Shown here: positions 46,740 through 57,439 of the stretch, one piece after another | How positions within the stretch are numbered: position 1 is the stretch's first letter | How the letters are laid out: each line of letters begins with the position of its first letter | NCBI GenBank assembly: GCA_023548195.1 | Contig: JAJHZJ010000601.1 | Span: 558,001 to 622,000 of the forward strand | Source of the DNA: Bettongia penicillata ogilbyi | Taxonomy: Eukaryota; Chordata; Mammalia; Diprotodontia; Potoroidae | Direction of reading: 5' to 3' | Length of the DNA: 64,000 nucleotides | The notes under the pieces: model-generated | What the model was told of the DNA's origin: nothing | Databases searched by the model: none | What the model saw: the letters and a program-made list of their open reading frames with translations, nothing else | Made by a program: the position numbers and the translations under genes

Positions 46740-47600
46740 CTTGGATTCTTCAAAAGCTTTACTCTACTCAAGTGTCCAATCAAATTCATATTTCTTCCTA
46801 GTAACTTTATATAGGGGTTTCAAAATCTGTCCAAAATTTGAAATGTGATGTTTCCAATATCCAAAAATCCTGTAAACCTTGAGGCCTTTTTCTTATTGGT
46901 ACGTATAGGAAAATAGTGGTCTTTCACTGGGTTTGTGAAAGAATCTCTTGCAGCCCCTTATTCCATCGTATTCCTAAAAATTTCACTGTTTGAACTAGTC
47001 CTTGAATTTTTGCAGGATTAATTTCCCACTTTTTGTTTTCATATGCTCAATTTAAAGCATTAAACTCTTCTCCTTCACTTTAACATTTTTTTTCTGTATC
47101 ATAATATCATCCATGTAGTGGGTAAGCTGTATACCAGGTACTTCTAATTCACCCAAATGTTCAGTCACAATACTATGAGAAATAGTAGATCTATGGAGAT
47201 ATCCATGTTGCAAGTGGGCAGCAGTATATTGTCTACTCTTACAAGTGAAAGCACATTGGTCCCATCGTGTGGAATCTATTGGGATAATAAAGAAAGCATT
47301 GGCCAAAACAGCAACTGCATACAAAGTTCCATCATTTTTCTGGATCCTTTCCATTAAAGTAATGCTATCTGGAACAGCAGCATATGGGGGAGATGGGAAA
47401 AGTCACTTTATTAAATTGTATGTAATTCATTATCATCCTCCATGTTCCGTTTGACTTTCATACTGTCCAGAAAGGATTATTCCATCAAGTGGTTAAAGGG
47501 AGTAACAATCCTGCCTCAACATATTCCTTTATAGCATTGGCAATTTCATTTTGCCCCTCTGATACATGATACTACCTTAAAGTAATATTTCAGAAAGTTC
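46740..47600 (-). pseudogene. Proviral reverse transcriptase (broken)
   Basis: The catalytic box 'YMDDIMI' is read at 47123-47100. The preceding 'WDQCAFTCKSRQYTAA' and the 'SNGTWRM' stretch (near 47450) fit the polymerase palm. Frameshifts and stops lie on both sides. Positions 46140-46740 are a decayed connection region with a small A/T-rich insertion at 46225-46260. Confidence 0.85.
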
Positions 47601-47689
47601 AGGTAAAGTGATTGGCTGAATTTATATTTTGCCCATTAAAACTATTAATTTCTATCTTCTTTGCTTTAAATTGGTGTGTCCCCCAAGGT

Positions 47690-47960
47690 AAATTTAAAGT
47701 CATCCATCTCAATATATCTATTCCAAAGATGTGTTCAGGAATGGGTACAATTGCCATAGTATATTCTTTCTTACGCAATTTTTCAGTTTTCACTGTTAGT
47801 TTAATTTGTCTGACTGATATTCCAGCCCTTCACAGTCCTGTTATGGTAATAGCAGTTCCATGTTTTATTTTGTTAGTGTTTTCATATATAAAGATGTCCT
47901 CTGTCCCAGTATCTATTAATGCCCTAGTGACAGTAGTTGATCAGTTTTTCCAGTATATGG
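47690..47960 (-). pseudogene. Proviral aspartic protease (broken)
   Basis: The retropepsin active-site motif 'ALIDTGTED' is read near 47920-47895, and 'GIDIL' near 47725. A stop (TGA) lies between them. Confidence 0.75.
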
Positions 47961-49050
47961 TTAAATTGGTATAGGGTCTGCATACTGCTTTAATGTGAGC
48001 TGGAGCTTGCCCAAATTCCTTTTTTCCTGGCAGGTTGGAAGAAATTGAATACAGTGATTCAGGTGGATCTGTAGGGGAAGTTGTTTCTTCCCTATTCTGT
48101 CTAATATTAAGTTCCTTTTCTCAGTACATCTTATACAGTTTGTTATTTGGAATGCCATTTATTTTTCCAAAATCTATCCCTGCTCATTATAAAGAAGTAA
48201 ACATTTCTCTCCTTTTTACTCTCCTCTGACTTTGAATCCATTAGCTATTTGCTTTTGTTTCTTGAAGAAATTTATCTATTCTCCTAGATCATTTAACAGT
48301 GAAATCTTATCCAGCACCTCCAAAAGACGTTGCCCTATTTTCACAAGTAGTAAAGTTATAATTAGGTGCTTATAGGTGGAAGGAGCAGATTTCACTATCA
48401 TATTCCTACCAGAAGTTGTTAAGAGAGTGCTTTGATAAGCCTTGGCATCTCTGACCATTATTTCGTTTTTCATTACCACTTCCTTTAACTTTCTCATACA
48501 CTCTCTGAGTGAATACCAGGGTCTATCTATGCTAGGCCACATAGAGTCAGTGGAATACTGTTTACTGCATCCCTCAGCAGTTAAAGCTAACAGAGTATTT
48601 CCATTGTTACCTCCTTGAATATGGTAATCCCTGACAGCTTGTTGTACAAAAGGATTCTGACTAATACCTGTGAGTTTCAAAGGGTCCCTGTAAACTCTCC
48701 ATACTCCTCTGACGGCTTCCTCACTGATTCTCACCATCCTTGAAATCAACTAGCTCTTTTTTCAGTTGAACATTTTTCTTCCACAATTTACATATGTAAA
48801 ACATGAGCATGTTAACAATGCCCATACTGTTCTATATATCCCTGCCATTTCTTTCTGCATTTCTATTGATATTCTTTGCCAATATCTTTCTAAATCTCTG
48901 GCTTCTTTCTTTTTAACCTCAGTTCTCAGTTTTCACAAAGTCCTGAGATTTTAGCCCATTTTCTCTCCAGGGAGGAATAAGGTAAATCCTCCCATTCTGG
49001 GGCACCCATTTCCTTCCCGACAGCCTTTCTTTCCCCACGTAGAAGTTAAT
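47961..49050 (-). pseudogene. Proviral gag (broken)
   Basis: A capsid-like frame of 157 codons is at 48749-48276 ('NPFVQQAVRDYHIQGG', 'WYSLRECMRKLKEVVM'). The N-terminal part begins close to the primer-binding site (49065). Cys/His remnants at about 48150-48050 suggest a decayed nucleocapsid. Several stops are present. Confidence 0.65.
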
Positions 49051-49057
49051 ATTTCTT

Positions 49058-49075
49058 GATCCCATCCTCGTGCCA
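49058..49075 (-). other. Primer-binding site, tRNA-Ser-like
   Basis: Minus strand 'TGGCACGAGGATGGGATC' starts three bases after the LTR end. It matches the 3' end of mammalian tRNA-Ser(GCU) as I recall it, except for a two-base gap after TGGC. Confidence 0.5.
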
Positions 49076-49078
49076 ATT

Positions 49079-49348
49079 TGCAGCACCAATGTGATACCCA
49101 CAGCAGCTGCTATTGATATGCATGCATATTTCCAGGGTAAATTCGCAAAATATAAACTCTCTTCCTCAAAGATTAAACCATGACCTTTATTCAAATACCA
49201 GGAAATCAAATCCATCATAGTAACAATTTTTTTTTTTACAGATTATCAAAGCAGGGATCACAGCAATTTCAAAGCTTTCTCTCCCACAAACAAGCTCCCT
49301 TAGACAAAATCACTCCCTCTCTCACTCATTCTAGGTACTCTGCTCTGT

Positions 49349-49427
<79 letters not shown>

Positions 49428-49618
49428 TTAGCTCCACTCATTTGACAAATTCCTCCCACCATAGGCTTCATATGACTCAAGCTGTGGGTTGGGTCAAAGC
49501 TCATTTGACAAATTCCTCCCACCATAGGCTTCATATGACTCAAGCTGTGGGTTGGGTCAAAGCTCAAAGCAGGTCACATGGGTCTATTAAGAAAGTCTTC
49601 AAATTCCCTTACCATTAC
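49079..49618 (-). mobile_element. 5' LTR of the provirus, U3 side incomplete
   Basis: Matches the 3' LTR but stops near 49618, so about 150 bp of U3 is missing. It contains a (CT)n expansion (49350-49424) and a perfect tandem duplication not seen in the 3' LTR. Confidence 0.8.
49438..49563 (+). repeat. Perfect 63-bp tandem duplication in the 5' LTR
   Basis: Units 49438-49500 and 49501-49563 are identical in every base. The 3' LTR has one copy (about 44010-44070). Confidence 0.95.
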
Positions 49619-49869
49619 ACCAGTGGGGTTCAGGAAGGAAATTCGAATCTGAATGGATTATAAAAGAGCTTTTGTAATTGTCTTATGGTGTGTTTGCACC
49701 TATGAAGTGATCTTTTTTCACAAGGGGTTGAAGGACAGGTCACCCATCAGAAATGATGTAAAATAAAAATCTTTTTTTTCTAAATTCACTCATGGCCAGG
49801 TGGGATTCTTGGCAAGATAATTATTTCTCACAATCTCAAATGCCACTCTTAATGTGAACCTTTCTATTC

Positions 49870-50335
49870 AGTCAAACAAACATTTATGTATTACCCACTG
49901 TGTACAAAGCAGTGTCAGATACTGTGTATAGAAAGGCAAATGCAAACAGTCCCTGTTATCAAGGCGTTTAAATACCCCTTTATATCACTTATGCAAGCTA
50001 AAAAACAAATAAAAACAAAGTAGAAAACCAAACAAAATGAAATATAACCCGGGCCCTTAGTTAGTATCAAAGTCCTTCACTATCCTTGTCACTCATCTCC
50101 TGACCCTCTCTACCTTACCAATATCCTTCCTAAAATGTTAGTCCTGGAAATCAGCACAGTGTTCTAGTTGTGTGATGACCAGAAAATAACTTTGCTTTGG
50201 AATCAAAGCACCTTGCTTTGATTCCTGTCTCTACCACTGCCTGTTTGAGATAGTGAGTGTCACTTTTCTCATCAATGGTAGCTGGACTAAGTGGCCTCTA
50301 AGGTTCCATGTTGCTCTAAATTCATAGTTCTATGA
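49870..50335 (+). repeat. Ancient repeat and MIR
   Basis: 49870-49990 is an old therian repeat ('cccactgtgtacaaagcagtgtcagata'). 50180-50335 is MIR-like ('aagtggcctctaaggttcc'). Confidence 0.5.
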
Positions 50336-50388
50336 ATATCACTTTCCTAGTTCTGGACACTTCAATGCTTGAATCTCTGATTTCATCC

Positions 50389-50424
<36 letters not shown>

Positions 50425-50425
50425 C
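50389..50425. repeat. (TA)n microsatellite
   Basis: Pure TA with one TGTA interruption. From here to 51840 I see no gene. Confidence 0.9.
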
Positions 50426-51839
50426 TTGCAACAATGCACTTTGTAACCCCTCTAATCACTTTAGTGCTGTGCAGTCCTCGGTTCTGCAATTTGAAAAATC
50501 ATCCAAAAATCTTATCACCCAGATGACTAATGGCCTTCTACACCTGATCATGTGGAGACCATATGGGATACGAGTGGCTATACTGACCGTCGCTGGTCCC
50601 TTGCCCTTGCTCACGACAAGTTCACACTCTTTTCTGAATGTACATCACTGTGACATCTCATAAAGAAAACTTTTCTTCAATTCTCCAGTGACATATTGCA
50701 ACCCACCAATGCAATCTGCCAAGTTCTTTCTTGTTGAATATTCATTTGAATCTTCCAGAGACTATGATATCGTAGCCAGACTGCATCATCAGTTTAAAAG
50801 ATGTTTAAAAGATGAACCTTTGTTATAAATAGATTTTCAGATACATTTGCGCAATTTTGCAAAACTTATCAATTTTCCTCCTGCATTGATGTCTACATCC
50901 ATCCCATAGTTTCTTTGCAATTCATCCAAGGTATATATCCTTCTCTGTATAGGTTGTTCACCAATTTCATATCATAGCCTTGACAATAATAATTTTTTAT
51001 TCACTCTTTTTTAAATCTTCTATGAACAGAATCTCTTTGAAATTATTTTTCTTATATTGGACAAAATAACAAAGAAAAACTTTTGTCTGTTACAATAAGT
51101 TGATAAAAATCAGTGGAAGTTGTATTTTCATGCCAATTAGGCATATGGCTTCTAACTTGTCTAATGCTCACTTAGAATTGAAAGTACAGTTTTTCGTTCA
51201 TTCTTTTATTCATTCATTTTCTTAAACTCACATGTGAATGATTTACTGGTGATTCACTGATTTCTTTTTGTTGTTGTTGTTTGTTTGTTTTGTAGGAGGG
51301 TTGCCTTTAGATAATTCTTCTTCAGTGCTTTAGCAGGGCCTTAATTGCCAAGTTATAGCTCATAACTTTGAGAAGATCATTGGAAATCTTTTATTTACTT
51401 GTCTATTCATTTTTTAAACTTTTCTATTTTGCAGTTTATCATGAGGTTTAAAATTACTTTAAAACTAATTTCTATGAAAGACTGTTAGCTTTCCTCAAAA
51501 TGGTCATGTTAAAGATTCCTTACTTAAGGATCCACAAATATCTCCTTTTTTATTTTATATTCACTGATTCTTAGAATAAAAAAAAAATTAACCCACCCCC
51601 TTTTAAGCTATCACACTGAACGATTTTTCATTAAAACTTGTTTAATGTGCAATGGTGATGGTTGGCTTATTATATGTTTCTTTCCTTGAAAAAGTTTTGT
51701 TTTTCCCAGCGTAGTGTGTTGTTTGGGATTTTATTTTTTTCTTGTGAGAAGATATTCCTTCATTCTTTGTATTTGTTTGCTCAGTCAGGATAAATCCATT
51801 TAAGAATCATCATCATAGAACTAGTAATTAAATACATGA

Positions 51840-52760
51840 GAGAGGATAATCTTCATGCTAGGGGACTTTAACATTCATATTGATACTTTCTCATATATCC
51901 CAACCTCTCAGATTCTTAAGAAACTAATTTCTCATGACCTACTTCATCCTACTTCTACCATGCACAATGATGACCATGTCCTTGATCTTGCCATCAACGA
52001 CACATATACCATTTCTATGTTCATGAATTCTGAAATTCCCTTACCTGATCACAGTCATCAGGCTTACCACTTTTTCCTTTACTTTTCAATACCAAACCCT
52101 GCTTTTCTTCCATACTGTGATACCCAATCTCTCTAACCATCAGTCCCCTCCCAGGCTACCACCCTACATTATCCAAGTTCTCCTTTCACAATTGTGACTC
52201 CTTGTTAAACTAGATCAGTTCTTCACTATCCTGTTCTCTAGAATATCTTGCCCCTCTTTTATCACCAGTTGCACTCTGCCTACTATCAACCTTGATCATT
52301 CCTACCATCTGCTGCCTTTGGACCTACATACATACTGTTGAAGGAAGGCACAGAAAAATCACAAGACCATGTTAATTGGGTCCACTACACATTTTTATTA
52401 TGTAGCCTTAGATGATCTTATTTTACACTTCCCTAATTAACTCGGTGTCCCACTTACCATAGCAACTCTTCCACATCTTTGGAGTCTTCTTTACCAATGT
52501 CATTTCTTACCCATGGCTCATCTTCCCCCAACCCTGTCAGCTAAAAACTTTGCTTCAAATTTTACTGAAAACAAAATACCAAGAGCTCCCTTTTCTCCTC
52601 TTCCCATCTCATATTACTTAGATATCACCTCGCATCACCTTCTCCTTCATCCCTGTCTAACCCAAAGAGGTGGTCCTTGCCAAAGGCAAACTACTTCACC
52701 AGCATAAACAGTCCCCTTTTATCCTGTCTCCTGTATCAAATTGTTCCTTCTCTTTTTCAC
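51840..52760 (+). mobile_element. L2-type LINE, endonuclease part
   Basis: 'MLGDFNIHIDTFS' (51855-51893) with the catalytic-type GDFN motif, then 'HDLLHPTSTMHNDDHVLDLAI' and 'PLPDHSH', follow the C-terminal half of the L2/CR1 AP-endonuclease. Further decayed ORF2 text reaches about 52760. The 93-codon frame is intact only locally. Confidence 0.75.
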
Positions 52761-53143
52761 TTTCTTATTTACCTTTAATCTCTTCCCTTTTAGACAATAG
52801 GGAATAGACTGATTTCCTATTTCCTACAAATTTGTCTATGTCTTCATCTATGGGGAGGGAGAGAATTATCTATTCAGTTATTTCATTTTGATTTTATCTA
52901 TTTCTCAGTATTATAACTTTGTATTTTCTCTGGGTGTGCTATTAATTTTTTAGTTTTAAAAATGAATACTTTTTTAAACCTTTTTTTTTTAATTGTTTTA
53001 TTTTCCCCATGAGGTCTGTTTCTTCAAAAATACACATATTTTTGGGAAATAAACATTTTTTCTCCATTTCACCCTTCCATCCCCACTCCTCATTGAAACA
53101 AATTTTCTTATTCAAGCAAAATAAATTTCCACACTTGTCCATG

Positions 53144-53210
53144 TATAGGTGTGTACATATATACACACATGTGTATATATGTACATATGAATATATACAC
53201 ACAGTACATA
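53144..53210. repeat. TATG/TACA simple repeat
   Basis: Interrupted TA/CA/TG units. Confidence 0.8.
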
Positions 53211-53439
53211 TTTTAAAATAATAAATACATGCATATGTGTGTTATCTATGCCTCAGTCAGCATTGTGAGTTCTTAAACTATCTATCAAGAGATAAGTAGC
53301 ATGCTTCACCACAGATCTTCTATGATCATGCTTGGTCATTGCGTTGATCACTTTTTAAGTCTTTCAAAGTTGTTTATTTTTTACAATATTACAGTATTTA
53401 CAATGTTACAATAAATTATTCTACTTGTTCTGTTAACTT

Positions 53440-53620
53440 CAATCTGCATTAGATTTTCTCAACTGAAATGAAATCATCCCTTTCATTTCTTATATTACAA
53501 TAGTATTCCATTACATTCATATACTATATTTCAATCGTTATACAATTGATGGACTCTCCATTAGTTTCCAGTTCTTTGCCACCACCATGAAAAAAATAGA
53601 GTTGCCATAGATATTTGGTG
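53440..53620 (-). mobile_element. L1 3'-part fragment (antisense)
   Basis: 'tacaatagtattccattacattcatat' and 'ttccagttctttgccaccacc' are the reverse complement of the L1 ORF2 end also seen in sense at 62400-62530. Positions 53620-54120 are unassigned. Confidence 0.7.
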
Positions 53621-54124
53621 GAGAATTTTCTCAATCCAGAGAAACGGGATGTCTTGGGAGGGGTTTATGCATCAATGGAGGATGATTGAGGATCAAAGAT
53701 GGGAGGCCAGACTGAAAGCAAAGAAGTGTATTAACATGCCAAAGAGACTAATCTCTAGGGAGCAAATTCTCTTCCAATGTTTCAGATTTAGTTTTAAATA
53801 CTTTTTCAGTCCTTCTTAGAGTACTCCACCAATCACCAGCACTCTGCCACACCAAAAGATGGTAACAACTTTCAGAAGAAAAGGAGGGAAGGAAAGGAGG
53901 AATCAGTCAAGGAAAAAAAAGAAGAGGGGTATTCTAGGAAAATATTTTCCAAGTAGGTTTTTTATCGGAATGAGAAAACATTCCCCATTCAAGCACAAAA
54001 AGAGGTGACGAAATACATTTCCAAATTTAAAGGAGTCCATTTAGAAAAAACTACAAGATTGAAATAACCATTAAACAAAATTTGCAGGTGCCCTATCCCA
54101 GAACACTAAACAGATATTTTTTAT

Positions 54125-54365
54125 TATTTTTGTTCAGTTGTATCAAACTCTTTGTGACCCTGGGGATCATAGCTTCTCAACCCTGTGATAAGGTTTTCTT
54201 GGCAAAGGTACTGGAGTGCCATTACCTTCTCCAGTAGATTCAGGCAAACAGAGGTCAAATGACTTGCCCAGAATCACAGCTAGTAAGTGTCCCAAAACAC
54301 ATTGAACTCAGGGCTTCCTGACTCCAGGCCCAGCACTCTATCGACAGAGCACCAAGATGCCTTCC
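54125..54365 (+). repeat. tRNA-type SINE
   Basis: Near-complete: 'ttgttcagttgtatcaaactctttgtgaccc', 'cttggcaaaggtactggagtgcc', 'gtcaaatgacttgcccag' and 'gactccaggcccagcactctatc'. Confidence 0.8.
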
Positions 54366-54427
54366 ACTAAGTAGTTATTATGACAGTAGATGAGTCCACT
54401 GACATTACCATGTCCTTGCATAGTTTG

Positions 54428-54443
54428 TAGAGTTTTATTTTTC
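54428..54443. repeat. Target-site duplication, left copy, of HAL1
   Basis: 'tagagttttatttttc' recurs exactly at 57315-57330. Confidence 0.92.
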
Positions 54444-57314
54444 TTTTTTTTCTTTTTTTAATATTTAATTTTTTACATTCATTTTCATAAAATTTTGGGT
54501 TCCAAATTTTCTCCCCTTTTATCCCCTCCCCCCAATCCAATACCCCAAGCAATCTAATTATCCCTCTCTCCAATCTTCTGTCATCCCTCCCTTCTCTTGT
54601 CTCCATCTTCTCTTTTCCCCTGTAGGGCCAAACGACTTTCCATTCCTCATTAACTGTATATCTTCTTTCCTAGTAGCAACAACAATACTAAACAGTTGTT
54701 CCTAAAACTTTGAGTTCCAAATTCTCCCCATCCCTTCCTCCCCACCCATTCCCTTTGGGAAGGCAGGCAATTCAATATAGGCCATATCTGTGTAGTTTTG
54801 CAAATGACTTCCCTGATAGTCGTGTTGTGTAAGACTAACTGAATTACCCTCCATCCTAACCTGCCCCTCATTGTTTCTCTTCTGTCTTTTGATCCTGTGC
54901 CTCACCGAGTGTTGACTTCAAATTGCTCACTCCTCCCTTTGCCCTCCCATCCATCATCTCCCCCCTTGCTTATCTCCTTCTCCCCCACTTTCCTATAATG
55001 TAAGATAGGTTTTCATACTAAAATGAGTGTGCATTTTATTCCTTCCTTTAGTCAAATGTGATGAGGGTGAACTTCTGTTTTTTTTTTCTCAGTTCTCCTC
55101 TTTATCCCTCCACTAAAAAGTCTCCTACTTGTTTCTTAAATGACATATAATTACCCCATTCTATTTCACCCTCTTCCCTCCCACTACATTTCTCTCTCAC
55201 CATTTACCTTAATTTCTTTTAAGATATGCTCCCATCCTATTCAATTCAATCTGTGCTTTCTATCTGTGTATGTGTGTGCATATGTGCATGTGTGTGTGCA
55301 TGCATGAGTGTACATGTGTGTGTCTGGACCTACCAACTACCCAGATACTGAAAAGTTTTAAGAGTTACAAATATGGTCTTTCCATGTAGGAACGTAAACA
55401 GTTCACTTCTGGTAAGTCCCTTAAGACTTCTCTTCGCTGTTTACTTTTGCATGCTTCTTCTCACTCTTGTGTTTGAAAGTCAAATTTTCTTTTCAGCTCT
55501 GGTCTTTTCATCAAGAATGCTTAAAAGTCCTCTGTTTCATTGAAAGACCATATTTTCCCCTGAAGTATTATACTCAGTTTTGCTGGGTAGGTGGATTCTT
55601 GGTTGAGTCCTAGTTCCTTTGACTTCTGGAATACCTTATTCCACGCCCTTCGACCCCTTAATGTAGAAGCTGCTAGATCTTGAGTTATCCTGATTGTATT
55701 TCCACAGTACTGGAATAGTTTCTTTCTAGCTGTTTGCAATATTTTCTCCTTGAGCTGGGAATTCTGGAATTTGGCCACAATGCTCCTAGGAGTTTCTCTT
55801 TTTGGATCTCTTTCAGGTGGTGATCGATGGATTATTTCTATACTTATTTTGCCCTCTGGTTGTAGAATGTCAGGGCAGTTTTCCTCGATAATTTCATGGA
55901 AGATGATATCTAGGCTCTTTTTTTGATCATGACTTTCAGGTAGTCCCATAATTTTTAAATTGTCTCTCCTGGATCTAATCTCCAGGTCAGTTGTTCTTCC
56001 CATGAGATATTTCAAATTCTCTTCCATGTTTTCATTCTTTTGGTTTTGTTTGGTGATTTCTTGGTTTCTCGTAAAGTCATTAGACTCCATCTGTTCCATT
56101 CTAATTTTGAGAGAACTATTATCTAGAGTGAGCTTTTGAACCTCTTTTTCCATTTGGCTAATTTTGATTTTGAAAGTATTCTTCTCCTCATTGGCTTTTT
56201 GAACCTCTTTTGCCAATTGAGTGAGCCTATTTTTCATGGTGTTATTTTCTTCAGCATTTTTCTGGGTTTCCTTTACCAAGATATTGGCCCATTTTCATAC
56301 TTTTCTTGCATCTCTGTCATTTCTCTTCCCAGTTTTTCCTCCACCTTTCTAACTTGCTTTTAAAAATTCTTTTTGAGCTCTTCCAAGGCCTGAGCCCACC
56401 TGACATCCCCCTGGGATGTCTGGTGTACCGAGGCCCTGCCCTCCACGTCTTTCCCTGATGGAAAGAATATGTCCTCGTCATCAGATCCGAATGTCGGGAT
56501 CATTTGCATCTGTTCAAAAAAACTCTCTATATAGTCTTATTTTTCTTCCGTTTTCTAGGCATTTTCCCAGTCAGTTACTTGACTTCTGAGATTCCTGTCC
56601 ACCCCCGCCTAGATCTGCCAAGCTAGTGCTTGGGGTCTGAGATTCAAATGGGCTTTCCGCGGCAAGCGGCTGCTAATCAATGTGAGCTTTAGTTCTGGTG
56701 CTGGGGTGGGGTGGGGGCAGAGCCACGTCCCAGGCTAAGCTCCGCCAGGGGCTTTGTGCAGAGACCTTCAGTAATGGAGCGGGGTGGGGCAGGGCCGTCT
56801 CCCAGGCTCAGCTCCCTCAGGTTGTTTATGCAGAAACTTTCAGTAATGAAGATCCTGCCTGCTGCTGGGGGATTCCCGGGCCGCCACCCCCGCCTCTGTC
56901 TCCAATGTGGCCCACGCCTCTGCCGCTGCCGCTTCCTCCCGAAGGGGCCCAAGTCAAGGAGACACTCCCCTCCCCTCCTCCAGCCCAGCCATCTCTCTCA
57001 CTGACCTGTAGCTTCTGTGGGAGGAGGGACTTTCCCGGCCACCGGATCTTCCGTCCCTGAAGCCTGCTCGGATCAGCTTCTCTGGGGCTGCGGCCAGGGC
57101 AGCGCTGGGGTGGGGTCCGCTTTCCAGGGCGCAACAGACCCCGTGGATGGCTCTCCAGGGCTCTCTGGAACGGAAATCTCTTCCACTATGATTATGCACA
57201 CCTTGCAGTGATCCAGAACTTATAGGGATCTCTTCTTACATTAATTCTATGGGCTGTGGGTTCAGAGCTCGCAAACGTGTGTCTTTCTACTCCGCCATCT
57301 TGACTCCACCCCCC
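54444..57314 (-). mobile_element. HAL1 element, full length
   Basis: Same layout as the copy at 18100, on the minus strand. The tail and T-rich 3' end lie at 54444-54480, the 3' UTR extends to about 55480, then ORF1. The CpG-rich leader has two monomers (about 56735-56850). The 5' end 'gtggagtcaagatggcggag' lies near 57300. A perfect 16-bp duplication frames it. Confidence 0.92.
55521..56562 (-). pseudogene. HAL1 ORF1, interrupted
   Basis: The ATG at 56562 gives MPRKRKKNKTI and then an in-frame TAG at codon 12. The coiled coil and C-terminal domain are open from 56279 to 55521 (252 codons, 'NRLTQLAKEVQKANEEKN', 'DNLKIMGLPESHDQKKS'). A stop follows 'FNETEDF', about 25 residues short of the copy at 19399-20037. 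It is inactive. Confidence 0.9.
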
Positions 57315-57330
57315 TAGAGTTTTATTTTTC
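57315..57330. repeat. Target-site duplication, right copy, of HAL1
   Basis: Exact repeat of 54428-54443. Only about 100 bp of older sequence separates it from the next HAL1. Confidence 0.92.
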
Positions 57331-57429
57331 CATTACTTGTGGTAAGAGTCTTTACACTATTAATCAATGAAGGTACCATGAAATGATTCAAGTTCCTTTT
57401 CCCTCTTACACCATTCTTCTCTATTTGGA

Positions 57430-57439
57430 CTGATTCTTT
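57430..57439. repeat. Target-site duplication, left copy, of the second HAL1
   Basis: 'ctgattcttt' recurs at 60417-60426. T-runs after both copies hide the exact length. Confidence 0.75.

Noticed and set aside
49331..49567. A tandem peptide repeat protein on the minus strand
   Set aside because: It is the 63-bp LTR duplication plus a CT tract, not a gene.
56698..57211. Overlapping proline- and glycine-rich frames on both strands
   Set aside because: They are GC-rich HAL1 leader. The same frames recur in each HAL1 copy and break at different places.
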